A DNA stretch of 64,000 nt from Vitellaria paradoxa (taxonomy: Eukaryota; Streptophyta; Magnoliopsida; Ericales; Sapotaceae), in the NCBI GenBank assembly GCA_019916065.1, contig JAINTL010000104.1, positions 247,967-311,966 on the forward strand. The letters are read 5' to 3'. Position 1 is the first letter of the stretch. Each line of letters starts with the position of its first letter. Of this stretch, positions 1 through 11,392 are shown one piece after another. The translations under genes and the position numbers were made by a program. The notes beneath the pieces were generated by a model that was not told the DNA's origin, did no database searches, and saw only the letters and a program-made list of their open reading frames with translations.

Positions 1-56
1 TTTGTCCAACTTAATCTAAGATTTTTCTAAGAAAAAAGCTAAATGCATTCAAGTTT

Positions 57-2275
57 GGGGAACTTTTGATAACGTTTGTATTTTTCTAATTATGTTTAAT
101 AGTTTTCAATTTTTATTTTAGGTAAAGTACAAAAATCACCCTTACACTTTTCTCTCGGTCTCACTTTGACCCTAATGATTTCAATTGTGATAGTTAAATC
201 CCTACATTTTCGGTTAAGTAACAATCAAGTTCCTCTATCTATTGTTCGTTACAAACTGTTAAGGCAAAAGTAAAATCTTCATTTCGCAAGATGGTTCATT
301 TGGCATATTAATGACGTGATATCCTTAGATGACGTGGAGACTGTCTGCCATGTGTTAGATTGCTAGTTGTCCACGTGACAAAGTAATGACATGGAGACTG
401 TTTGTCATATGTCAGACACTCATTCATCCACGTTTGCTAATGTGTTGATATTCGCGAATGTGGGTTGCTACCGTAGAGTTGCTTTACTTTAAAAAAATAA
501 TAAAGTATTACAAATTATACTATCTCCACAAATCAAATCAAGAACCATGAGGATAGGGAACTTGCAATAAAATCAACTCACCATGGGCTTAGTGTGTATA
601 AGATTCCTAGATAAAATTTATATATATTAAAAATTTGAAGTAGATTCTCCTTCATTACAATATTTATATGTATTTATAATATTTATATATATTTAAAAAA
701 TGAGAGAGAATATATAATATTTATATAAATATTTATATAGAAGATGAAAGAGAATCTACTTCAGCTTTTAAATATATATATATATATATATATTATTTAA
801 GAATCTTAAACAAACCAAACCTTTAGTGAGTTAGTTTTATTATTGACTTCCTATCCTTAAGGTTCTTGGTTTGATTCTTAAGGGTAGCGTAATTTATAAT
901 ACTTTATTTTTTTTAAAGTAAAAGTACTCTATAACAGAAACCAACACCAGCACACGTGGATAATTAGCAATTTAACACATGGTGGATACCAACACCAACA
1001 CAAATGGATAATTAGCAATCTGACACGTGGCAGACAGTCTTCACCTCATTCGAGAATGCCATGTAGGGCGGCTTCTTTCATAGGAAAGTAGATGTGATCT
1101 ACTCTTTCGAGAGAAGTAGGGGTCATTTTTCTTATTAACTAATCGAAACGAAGATACAATAATTGGTAGTGGAACATGAGCTGTGTCAAAAGTAGTGCCA
1201 CAAAACCTTGCCTTGCTTCTTTCTTTCTTGGATGCTATGCTGTTGTAGTTGTATCATTAGATATGATGTATCTTTCTTTGATTGTTTCATCACTCTGCCA
1301 CGTAGACCATCTTACGAAATAACGATTTTACCCTCCACCTTATTTAAGCATACCACGTCATCATTTTACCACATGAACCATCTTGCAAAATAACAGTTTT
1401 ACTCTCACCTTAATGGTGTTTTGTAACGGATAATAACTGGAGGGATTTGATTATTACTGGATTGAAAGTGTAAGAATTTGACTGTCACAATTGAAATTAT
1501 TGGAATCAAAATAAGATCGAGAGTAAAGTGTAGAGGTGGTTTTTGTATGTTACCCTTTTATTTTTTGTTATTAGTTGTGATATTTTTCTCAAAATAAAAG
1601 CAAAAAATTGTTTATAGTAATTATCATTATTTTAATAAAATATTTAATTTCTATAAAATTAATTTATTAGAGTAGAATATATCTATTTTAAATAAATAAA
1701 TAAATATAATTATTAATTTAATAAAATCTATTTAATTTTATAAAATATTTATTTCTAACAGAAATTAATTTTAATAAATTTTTATTGATAAAGAACATAA
1801 TTTAATAGCAAAAAAACTTACTGTTTATTAAAATTTAATCTAATTTGCAATATATTTCAATAAAAATAAATTAGTTTAATATGAAATTAATATTTATTTA
1901 AAAATAATTTTAATTTAATTAATTAACTATTTTTGATAATATATTGTTATTGAAAATAGAAATTAATTTTGATTTAATAAAAATAAATTATTTTGGTAAT
2001 ATATTATTTACTAAAAAAATTTTGATTTAATAAAGTATTTAAACAAAATAAATCTTTTTAATATGATGCAATAAAAATTGACGAAATATTCAATTAATGG
2101 CCAAAAATTGACAAATTGTTTAAAAAAAGGAACATGAAAATATAATTTTTCTATCAAACATTTTAGAAATAAATTTGGAACAAGTTCTTAGCTTTTTAGC
2201 AATAGAAAAAATAAAAATTGATTTACTAAGTATGTTTTTATTCCAACTTCTAAAAATTTATAAATATAAGTAAAT
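57..2275. repeat. AT-rich dispersed repeat, copy A (split by a 1.4-kb insertion)
   Basis: Non-coding. Bases 57-120 plus 1556-2275 align with 19810-20762 and more loosely with 57110-58051. All three start with a GGG..C(T/G)TTTGATAA motif and share long runs of ATTTATTAAAAATAATTT-like sequence and a 'taatatgatg(c/t)aa' block near the end. Copy A is interrupted exactly at 120/1556 by the 121-1555 element, while the 19.8-kb copy is uninterrupted there. No coding capacity is seen. It is probably an old MITE family, but the class is uncertain because the right terminus is poorly preserved. Confidence 0.6.
121..1555. mobile_element. Long-TIR foldback element, Mutator-like
   Basis: The ends form long imperfect inverted repeats. 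The left end (GGTAAAGTACAAAAATCACC) matches the reverse complement of the right end (GGTAACATACAAAAACCACC), and the match continues for more than 130 bases. Further inside, 330-377 pairs with about 1005-1050 and 470-590 pairs with about 821-930, so most of the element can fold into one hairpin. It is flanked by TTTTATTTTA and TTTTATTTTT, a 10-bp near-perfect target duplication, as expected for Mutator-like elements. There is no transposase; it is non-autonomous. The 61-codon ORF at 1208-1393 is inside an arm and is not a gene. Confidence 0.75.
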
Positions 2276-3353
2276 GTAGCAAAATCGACTCAAACCCATC
2301 AATTCACCCAATTTAAACCCATAAAAAATAGGTTTTGGTCCTATTATTTTACTAATTGGGTTGTAATTAAATAACTTATAAAATACTCATTTATAAACGG
2401 ATGCAATTGGGTTGTGAAATGGGACCCGTTAAAATACGCATTTAAGTTAAAAAATTAATTTAATCCCCCTATCTACACTGCTCTCTCTCTCTCTCTTTCT
2501 TTCCAACTATCTTTATAGTAAATGTATAATATATATAATGTACAAATTAATTTAATCTCCCCTCTCTCTCTTTACACTGCTCTCTCTCTCTCTAGCAATA
2601 TCTATAATAAATGTATAATATATACATTACATATATATGATGTGTATATATGATGTGTGTATATATATTTAGCATATACAATAAATGTATAATATATACA
2701 TTACATATAATTTATTTTTTCTTCCATTCTCTATTCTTATTCTCATCCATATTAAATTCAAGTAATGCGCGAGAGTGCGCACACGCACACACACACACGC
2801 ATACACGCCTACACACACATGCGCGCACACGTGTAGACACACACACCCACACGCGCACACATGCACACACACACTCTCACACACATACACGCGCGCGCAC
2901 GCACACACCCACCCACACACACCCACCCACACACACCCCCCAACACACATGCGCGCGCGCGCGCACACATAAAGAGAGAGGGAGAGAGAGTTATTGATTT
3001 AAAATTGAATAAAAAATAAATCGATTTGTACAAATTTGAAATTAATTGAAAAATGTAAATATAATATATAATATTATATAATATGTATAATATTATATTA
3101 ATTAAAATAAATATTGATGTATTTATATATATATACACATTAATTGAAATAAATTTTTAATTTTTTTTAAAAAGTAAGTTATGTCATAAGTAAATGGGTT
3201 GGATATGGGTTCATGGGTTTGAAATAACCCGTATTCAACCCGCCCATATCTAACTTGCCTTTTAAATGGGTGGGTTTGGGTTGCACTCATTTAATCTCCA
3301 ACCCTTTTAAACCCATCACTAACCTACCTAACCCGCTCATTTTGCCACCCCTA
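2275..3353. mobile_element. hAT-like element carrying microsatellites
   Basis: The right end (TTTTGCCACCCCTA) is the typical terminal inverted repeat of plant hAT elements of the TAGGGGTGGCAAAA type. The left end, near 2277 (TAGCAAAATCGACTC), is a degraded counterpart. Both subterminal regions are rich in TGGGTT/AACCCA motifs on opposite strands. The middle holds CT repeats (2480-2510, 2560-2595), TA-rich tracts and a long compound CA repeat. No transposase ORF is seen. No clean 8-bp target duplication was found, partly because the Gypsy element begins at 3358. Confidence 0.45.
2765..2968. repeat. Compound CA/CG-rich microsatellite
   Basis: About 200 bases of (AC)n interspersed with GCGC, ACCC and TGC units, ending in GCGCGCGC and followed by a GA-rich tract. 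It stays open in several frames and gives low-complexity HT or CV peptides on both strands. These are not genes. Alternating purine-pyrimidine sequence of this kind is prone to Z-DNA and length variation. Confidence 0.9.
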
Positions 3354-3357
3354 CAAT

Positions 3358-3923
3358 AGAGGAGGATCCCGAATAGGTGGCATGCATCCGTCTTGGACAC
3401 GTGGTGTGCATCCAATTTAAACACGTGGTGTGCATTCGAAGAGGGGACAAGTTGGTGGTTGGGGAGCTGGCTGCCTTTTGTGTCGCATTAATTGGGGGGG
3501 CATAAAAGTTATGCCTGCACCCATTATCGATTACAGCTCCAATCACGTCTATCCCAACTATACAGCATGATTCTGTCCATAGCTGTATTATTGCTCATAA
3601 TGTCCAGGTAAGGACGACACGTGCCAAAAAACCTATAAATACATAAGGGACGAAGAAGAGAGATAAGTATCATCTACTATACAAAAACTCTACCAAATGT
3701 ACTTCTGAACTTTTCCTTCTTTAATATGAATTTTGACTTGACCATCGGAGCGGTGTTCAACTGAACACCGCCCAGCTAGTAGTTTTATTTTAGGATTCGA
3801 GTCACAAATTGAAAAGCCCAAGATACCAGTGCCATCTGACTTTCGTTCGACCACATCAATAGTACCTTTCTACCTGGTCAGACACATCAACAGAAGACCT
3901 CATTGAATTTTTTAGACACTCGA
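3358..3923 (+). repeat. 5' LTR of the Gypsy/Tat element
   Basis: Aligns end to end with 17083-17625. It contains a TATA box (TATAAAT at 3634-3640) preceded by an ACACGTGCC motif, which is the expected promoter arrangement in a plant LTR. The end is placed at the base before the primer binding site. The exact 5' base is inferred from the ACAAT duplication. Confidence 0.85.
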
Positions 3924-3925
3924 AT

Positions 3926-3942
3926 TGGCACCATCTGTGGAA
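3926..3942 (+). other. Primer binding site of the Gypsy/Tat element
   Basis: TGGCACCATCTGTGG lies two bases after the 5' LTR. It matches, with two substitutions, the TGGCGCCGTCTGTGG motif found at this place in many Tat-type plant elements, where a host tRNA primes minus-strand synthesis. Confidence 0.75.
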
Positions 3943-3984
3943 AACAAGATCACACTCCCACAAAATATAGAACCTACCAACAGC

Positions 3985-5720
3985 CATGCTGAGCAGAAGT
4001 ATTAGAGAGGATCGACCAGGCGAGATGTTGGAGGTATCCAGAAGGCCCGTTAACCGTGAACAATCCCTTGCACATAACCAATCCATTAGGCGCGAATGTT
4101 TTGGGGGGCACAAACTCAGCGAAACCACTAGGCTGTTGATTGCGAGTTCCTGATACAGAATGGGCTCACTTTGGCCTAGTTCCAGACGAAAATATGGTGG
4201 AGGGAGTACGAGTTGGAGATCCTTTGCAATCAAATGAGCTTGTATGCTGAGCATTCACAAGCTTGAGATGGAGGCCACTGTTCTCATCATGGCTCTCACA
4301 AGCACAGACATCATAAGCCATCCCCATACCTCTCCAGAAGGAGGAGCCCAACACCATGGAGGAGGAGAAGGCAGTCTCCGTCAACAAGTTACTTCTCCTT
4401 GCCCCAACGAAGAATAGAGAGGCAATCTAGCTCAAACAACGGAGAAGTAAAGCTCGTTCTAAGAAAACAAATAACCTGGAGAAGATGGTGGTGATTTGAA
4501 AGAGTGGGTGCTTAAACAACTGGCCGATCATGTTAAGCAGAGGACGGATCACTCTACCTACCATTTGGCTAGAAAGGCTCTCGCTTGCATTACTACTTTA
4601 CCATTCGCTGCCAATATCGAATAAATGGAACCTCCTCAGAAGTTTACTCCCCTGAGGTCCATCCTCTATGATGGTCAAGCTAACCTATTGGGGCACGTAC
4701 ATCATTATAAGCAAGTAATGTCCCTCTGAAGCTCCACTGATGCGCTCATATGTAAAGTTTCCCCTCTAGCCTAAGGAAAGTTGCATTGCAGTGGCTTGAC
4801 AGGCTAGAACCAGGGTTGATCAGTACTTGGACCCAGTTGGTGAAAGCCTTCGTAGCTCGCTTCATCGCCAACAGCAAGCAACCCTGCTCTGTAGATACAT
4901 GGATGACTATGAGAAAGAAAAATAACAAGAGCTTGAGAAGCTATGCTCAGCACTACTTCAAAGCCTATAACGAAGTAGAAGGATGTTCCGAGTAGATCGC
5001 TGTGGCTTCCTTTAAGTTTGGCTAATCACATAATGATAAACTCTGGTAGTCGTTGACTAAGCGGCTTACCGATGATCTGACCAACCTGATGAACCGCATC
5101 GAGAAGTATTCCAAAATTGATGATGAGACTAGGAGAGTCAAAAAAGAGCACCCGAAAAGAGAGAAAGAAAAAGTAAAAGCATGTGTTGGTGACAACAGGC
5201 TGACTAAGGAGTAGAATAAGAAAGATGTGTTTGGAGCCGTCCAAACAATCTTCAATGTCCCAATTTTGAAGTTGCTACCAAAGATCAAAGATGAGCCTTA
5301 CTTTGTGTGGCCTCATAAAATGGTGGAGAGCTATCTGAAAGGGATCAGTCCCTACATTGCACCTACCACCGAGATAAGGGTTATTGCACGAGGGAATGCC
5401 AAACATTCAAACACCATTTGGAGGAGCTAGTACACTTGGGCCACCTGCACGAGTTCATTGACGTTAGAGAAATGAAGAGGGACAAGCCGCCCGGCCATTT
5501 AAAGATGACAGGCTACGTGAGCACAATGATTGACCCACCTAGAGGGTCATTAACGTAGTGTACCTTGGCCACGAGTCTCGAGAAGAGGAAATTAGATCTC
5601 GAGCAAATTACATAAAAGCAGCCTATCTCAGTGAAGTGCTGAACGTAAGGAGTTCGATGGCCCGAGACCGTAAAAGGAGCAGAATGGAGCCACAAAGCAA
5701 GAAGTCACCTTTACAAATAG
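3985..5720 (+). pseudogene. Gypsy/Tat gag remnant
   Basis: The gag polyprotein would form the virus-like particle. Pieces are readable in different frames: 4786-4995 gives WLDRLEPGLISTW and FVARFIANSKQ, which match the conserved W..L.PGSI..W..L...F...F segment of Tat gag, and 5227-5430 holds a downstream gag piece. There are many in-frame stops, including TAG just after 4992, and several frame changes. No intact zinc knuckle was found. This is not a functional gene. Confidence 0.75.
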
Positions 5721-5739
5721 CAACCTAAGAGGTGTTTAG

Positions 5740-5960
5740 CAACCATATAACGATGCTCTGGTGGTCATGCTAGACATCGATGATTGCAAATTACGTTGCA
5801 TCCTCATTGATCAAGGTAGTTCAATAGAAGTAATGTACTATGGGCTTTTTAAAGAGCTCAAATTATCAGAATTCGACCTAAGCTCGGCCCATTGCCCTCT
5901 AATCAGATTCAGCTCAATGCCAACTTGGCCACTCATAAGGGTTACAATTCCTATTTGAGC
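5740..5960 (+). pseudogene. Gypsy aspartic protease remnant
   Basis: The frame from 5761 contains the retropepsin-like motif region CILIDQGSSIEVMY followed by a typical downstream helix-like stretch (LFKELKLSEFDL). The family active site is D-(S/T)-G; here the middle residue reads Q. The frame ends at a stop near 5958. It belongs to the same degenerate polyprotein as its neighbours. Confidence 0.65.
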
Positions 5961-6229
5961 TGGGCCAGTGGAGCTACGAACAGAATTCTTGGTGGTGGAT
6001 GTTCCTTCTTCGTATAAAGCTATAATGGCCGTCCATGGCTACATAAGATAAAGACAATCCCCTCCACGTACCACCAAATGATCAAATTCCCAACACCTCG
6101 AGATGTGTTCTCAATTAGAAAGGACCAAATTATCTCCAAAAAATATTACTCGATTGCTATCAGGTCGAAGAATATCTCCAGTGAGGTCAAGTCGGTGGCT
6201 AGAACAGAGGAAACCCTGATGAAAAGGTA

Positions 6230-7320
6230 ATTGAAGAATTGGAGTCCATCCTTGCCCACGAGTTCGATTTGGAGATATTTTTCCTAATAAGGAAGAACCT
6301 TACTGACCATGAAAAACAAGAGCTGGTGGATCTCCTAAAGCAGAATTTGGAAGTATTCAAATAGATCCTTTATGAGATGCTAGGGATCAGCCCTAAAGTC
6401 ATATGCTATAGGCTTAGTGTGTTGTCGACCATCAAACCAGTCATCTAAAAAAGGAAATGATTGTTTCCCACATATACGGAAGTCACAGTTGAGGAGGTCG
6501 AAAGACTACTCAAAGCCAACGTAATCCGAGAGGCCAGCTACTCGAAATGGCTCTCCAATATGATGGTAGTGAAAAAGAAGAACAACAAATGGCAGGTTTG
6601 CGTCAACTTCGCCAACCTCAACAAAGCGTATCCAAAAGATCCCTTCCTTTTGCCAAAAATTGATTAACTTGTTGATGCCATTATCGGGTATAAGATGATG
6701 GGCTTCCTAAACGCTTACTGGGGTTATTATCAGATTCTCATGTTTGGACCAAATTAGGAGAAAATAGTGTTCATTATGCCTAGAGGGGTTTATTGCTACA
6801 AAATGATGCCGTTCAAACTGAAGAATGCTGGAGCCATTTACTAGAGGATGGTCACGAAGATGTTTAGCGATCAGATCGACAAAACAATGAAGGTGTACAT
6901 CGACGATATGGTTACCAAAATTAAGGCCAAACCAACCACTAGTTTGACCTAGAGGAGGTATTCGAAGTTCTCCGGAAGTATGGTCTACGACTCAATGCGG
7001 CTAAGTACGCCTTTGAGGTAAGTTCCGGGAAATTTCTTGGGCATCTAGTGACCAAAAAAGGCATAGAGGTTGACCTCGACCAAATTTCTTCCATGCAGAG
7101 GCTGCACCACCCAACCACGATAAAGGAAGTCTAAAGACTAATGGGCATGGAGGTAGTGTTAAATCGTTTCATTAGTCAGTCCCCCAACCAGTGTAGACCT
7201 TTCTTCAGATTACTAAAAGAGAAATGTATCTTACATTCGGACCAAGAATGCGACTGAGCATTTGAAGAGTTGAAGAGTTATCTGGCATCACCCCTACTTT
7301 TATCTACTTCTCACCCAGGG
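6230..7320 (+). pseudogene. Gypsy reverse transcriptase remnant
   Basis: A clear RT region. 6461-6667 encodes EVERLLKANVIREASYSKWL, VVKKKNNKW and the NLNKAYPKDPFLLPKID segment typical of plant Gypsy RT. The catalytic VYIDDM (YxDD box) is readable near 6892-6909. The following GHLVTKKGIEV segment, near 7040-7070, is the usual connection to RNase H. Stops (for example at 6665 and in the 6750-6850 stretch) and frame shifts break the frame repeatedly. Many stops are TAG where the family has a CAG or TGG codon, as expected from methylated-cytosine decay. Confidence 0.85.
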
Positions 7321-8060
7321 GAAAGGCTGTAGTTGTATTTGGCGGTATCTGAGCATCAGTCGCGCAATCCACGTAAGAGAGAGGGATAAATGCAACGACC
7401 AGTTTATTATATTAGCAAAATGATGGTCGGAGCAAAGCAAGGGTATATCCTCATCGATAAGCTGGTCTTAGCACTGATTGTTGCTCTGAGGAAGTTGTCA
7501 CACTACTTCTTGGCTCATCTAATAGTGGTGGCTATTGAGTACCCACTTAAATCTGTGCTCAGGAAAATTGAACAATCCAGAAGAATGGCAAAGTAGGCGG
7601 TCGAACTCGAATCGTATGACATTAGCTTCATGCCTTGGACTGCCATCAAAGGTTAAGCGCTTGCAGACTTCGTGGCCGAGTTCGTCTCCCTGTTCGATGC
7701 CAACCAGTCCAACACGAACGAGGCCATTGGCGAAGGGACTTGGGAAATCCAAGTGGAGGGTGCTACAACGAAAGAGAGCTCGAGGGCTAGAGTCATACTA
7801 ACTTCACCCGAGGGATTGGTCTATGAGCATGTTTTAGAACTAAGGTTTTGAGCAACAAACAACAAATCCGAATATAAAACCATGCTGATTGAGCTCAAGT
7901 TGGCTATAGGGCAACATGCTCAAAGTCATCCTATCTTCAAATTCTTAACTGGTCATTAGTCAGCTTAATGGGGAGTATGAAGTTTGTGTGAACAACATGG
8001 CATAATATTATCAGCAAGCTTGAGCACTCATTGGAAAGTTTAATGCAATAGAGCTCAAGC
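7300..8060 (+). pseudogene. Gypsy RNase H plus second (Tat-type) RNase H remnant
   Basis: The first domain reads LYLAVSEH, then RPVYYISKMMVGAKQGY and LSHYFLAH (7390-7596), matching Ty3 RNase H. After a short linker (LADFVAEF at about 7660-7690) a second RNase H-like domain follows: WEIQVEGATT, GLVYEHVLELRF and ATNNKSEYKTMLIEL (about 7740-7900). The ATNN.aEY motif is typical of the additional RNase H of Tat elements. There are stops in both. The tandem arrangement assigns this copy to the Tat lineage. Confidence 0.75.
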
Positions 8061-8711
8061 TAATTATGAGAAGGAAGAATAGCTGAGCAAATGCCTTGGC
8101 CGCTTTGGGTGTAGTCAAACGACATGGCGAGGCAAAGAGCATCACGATAGAGAAGCTTTTCTATCCAAGTATACAAGAACTCGAGCATAGCGTGCAGACG
8201 ACTTCCCCTGTGCCGAGTTGGATGGACCTGATCATTCAGTACCTGAAGAATGATATGTTACCTCAAGACAAAAACGAGACTATCAAGATCAGGAGTAAGG
8301 TGTCAAGATTTTAGTTGTCTTGCAACCAGCAATTGTACAAAAAATCTTTCAATGGCCTATACTTGCTCTACGATCACCTTGACCCAATACAAGACTTGTT
8401 AGAAGAATTGCATGAGGGCAGTTGCGAAGCACACACTGGGGGCGATCTACAACTGCCCGAGCAATGTCACAAGGCTATTGGTGGCCACACATGTAGAAAG
8501 ATTTCATATGATATTCCACTAAATACGACTAGTGCCAGAGGTTAGCTCCAATCCTTCACCAGCCTACTTAAGATATGACCCTCCTAGCTAGCTCGTGGCC
8601 CTTCACCGAATGGGGGCTATATGTAGTCGAACCCCTACCTATGGCTCTAGGAGGGCGTCGATGGCTTCTCGCAGCAACAAATTATTTCACAAAGTAGATT
8701 GAAGTCGAAAC
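8060..8711 (+). pseudogene. Gypsy integrase, N-terminal part
   Basis: Contains LLEELHEGSCEAHTGG (about 8396-8443), the start of the HHCC zinc domain. After frame changes it reads WPFTEWGLYVV and ATNYFTK*IEVET, the beginning of the catalytic core. The core is cut after the VET codons by the insertion that begins at 8712 and resumes at 12967. Confidence 0.8.
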
Positions 8712-10815
8712 ACTCACGTAATAACCTGAATTCTTTTTCGTTAATTATTTTACTTATGTATGGTGATGATATTTATTATGGTAAAATTCTAGTTTATTGA
8801 GGATTTGAAAATTTCTGGAATGATAAAATTGGTTAGAAGCATTTTTGAATTTAATTTCACTCTATGTGGGAGTTCAATGTGAAATTTCTAGACTTTTCAT
8901 CCAAACAATCCCTAACCCAATTACCCATTTGGTTCAAGCCAAACCCATTAACCCATGGATCAACCCATTATTTAACTCACCTTAACTTACTTTATCACTC
9001 ACCAAGTTAACTCAATGATAGTAACTCTCAATCAACTCTCTGCAAAACTTATCTTCCTCTATTCTTTTCTCCTTAACTCACTTGAATTATTTGCTTGAAT
9101 AGTTCATTGCAGCTACATTTTTGGATAGTGACACCTCTCTCACCCTCTTAATCCAATATTTTTGGCTTTGAAGCTATCAAAGTAGGGTTTGTCTTCCTCT
9201 ACCGACACCCACCACCATTATAAGTAAAGCTTCAAGAGCTTCCTGTATAATGATCTTTTTAAGTGATTAAAAATTTCTTAAGGCATCTAGAGAGTTATGA
9301 GGCTTGAGTGTTCTCATGAAAAAAAAAAAAAAACCTTAAGTGTTGGTTGGAGAATTAGTGATGTCCAAGGAAGAAAAAAAAAAAGAAAAACTTGGAGCTT
9401 CCCGATTCGATTGGTGTTTGGAGCCCAACTTCTCTTCATTTTTTTGACTTGGTCACCAAAATTTTCATTGAGATAGGATGACGAACCTCTTAGAATGTGT
9501 TCCATATCTTCAATACGAATTAGAATGAACATGTATAAGATTGATTTGAAGTTGAAGTATTTTCCAAGTTTAAAGTATGGAACCTGAATGTGTTGAAATT
9601 TGTAGTTAATTATCTTCATAACTTGTGAGATTGAATTTATAGTTATATGTTTGAGTATGTATTTTTAATTTGTAAGTGTTTTTATACATTCATAATAATG
9701 ATATATGGACTCGAGAACATCAAATGATGAATAGAATCACTTAGAACACAAAATAGAGCATGCAACTTGAAAATAGAGCAGAACTGGACATTAAAACGCA
9801 GAAAATGGGTACTGTTGTTCGGACAGCTATCCACACGGGGTGCTATTCGAGTTAGCCCGACGAGCTGAAAGCTCACTGTTTTTAACTTCCGATGTGATTT
9901 TGACTTCCAAGATGGTGGAATTAGCTTCAGTTAAAAAAATTTGTACCTCTTCAAGTTTTCTTTCCAATCCAAAAGGATTTGCATCAATCCGATTTTTGAG
10001 TCAAAACTTATGCCCAAAATACTAAACATATGTCAAACTAGATCTTCTAAGCAAACTAAATTCAAGACTATTTTTCAACCTTTAGATTTTAGAATTTTAA
10101 AAAGTGTAGAACATGAAAGTTGTAGACCTTGAAGTCTAGTTTCTAGAAGTATAAGGTTTATAAAATTGGAGCTATACTTTATTTTATATGAATTTTCTTT
10201 GTATTGCCGTCACTATTTAGCCTTTAAATTGACACTTGTCTGGATTCTTTTTTTATATCTAAAAATTTATTTAAATCCTAATTATTCTTTTGTTAGTTGT
10301 AGATATGTTAATGAGTTTTGTTCATATTTAATTCCATTTACAAGGTCTAATCTAGTAAAATACACTAATCGTTTGATGAAATGCCTAACTGAACTGTTAA
10401 GTAAAAAAAATCCTGCTTAGTTAGCTTCCAATTGGTACAAAATTATTTTAATTAGATATTAGATATTATTTTGACACTCCAATATTTATGATAACTAACT
10501 TAGATAATTAGTTTCATTATCTACGGTTAGAAGACTTATTGTTTGATAAAATGCTCAAATAAAAGATAAGACTTGTTTTTCCCTCACTTGGTTTTTTTTT
10601 TTTTTAAATGAACTTGATTTATCTTAATTGATTTTTAGGCATTGTTTTGTCAACCTAACAAGTTATGTGACTCTATTTGTTTTGAAACTAAATTTTCATG
10701 ACTCGATCAATTTGATGAAATTTATTTAAATATATACGTTTTCTTAAATGTTAAAATAATTCTAGACATTTATGGATATCTTGAAGCCAGAACTCTTCCA
10801 ATACAATAAGGGTTT

Positions 10816-11019
10816 TTTTTTTTTTTGGTAACGGGGGAAATCACCCAGTGGTTTTACTCACTGAGCTACAAACCCTCAGAGAAACTAGCGCAACAACCCA
10901 CCGCTACGGCTCCCCACTTAAATCCTAGCCGCTCTAGGTGAGAATCGAACCTACGATCTAGTTATATCACCCAAGCCTTAGATTTGGCTCCCACACCACT
11001 GGACCAACCAGGGGTGGGT
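10816..11019 (-). mobile_element. SINE (tRNA-derived), minus strand
   Basis: On the minus strand the head reads TGGTTGGTCCAGTGG (A-box-like) and about 50 bases later GGTTCGATTCTC (B box), i.e. a tRNA-related RNA polymerase III promoter. The unit ends with a run of A on that strand. Perfect 16-bp target duplications AATACAATAAGGGTTT flank it (10800-10815 and 11020-11035). It is about 204 bp and needs LINE enzymes to move. It lies inside the 8712-12961 insertion. Confidence 0.9.
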
Positions 11020-11284
11020 AATACAATAAGGGTTTGGTTATAAATAATATGATATTTAAAATTAATCTAGATTATTATATTGGTTAATGTTATTTATCTA
11101 TCAAATTAAATGCAAATTAAGAATGTATTAGTTTTGTAAATCTCACATGGACGTGATTGTTTAACTTTTGTACTTTGCTACTTCTAGTGGAATAAAATAA
11201 TACTTAGAAATTTTTCTAAGATTAAGCATAAGCCTAAAGAGTTGCTTATTATTTTATATTACATAAAATAATAAAATAAAAGAG

Positions 11285-11392
11285 AAAAAAAAAAGAAAAA
11301 ATCAGGATCGAAGCTAACGAGGTTCAAACTTATGACTTCAAATCGTGATTAGGGTCGCCTTCCCACTAAGCCATCGGCCTCAACTTGGTTAA
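11285..11392 (-). mobile_element. Probable second SINE or tRNA-like fragment, minus strand
   Basis: The minus strand reads GATGGCTTAGTGGGAAGGCG (A-box-like), then AAGTTTGAACCTC (B-box-like), then TTTTTTC and A/T-rich sequence. The layout is that of a tRNA-derived SINE head. I could not find a target duplication, and the unit does not fold as a complete tRNA. Confidence 0.4.

Noticed and set aside
2650..3138. Overlapping long ORFs on both strands (histidine/threonine- or cysteine/valine-rich)
   Set aside because: They are translations of a CA/CG microsatellite and have no real protein composition.
6461..8711. Reading the Gypsy pol pieces as a functional or host-domesticated gene
   Set aside because: Many in-frame stops and frameshifts in RT, RNase H and integrase, and a 4.25-kb insertion in the integrase.
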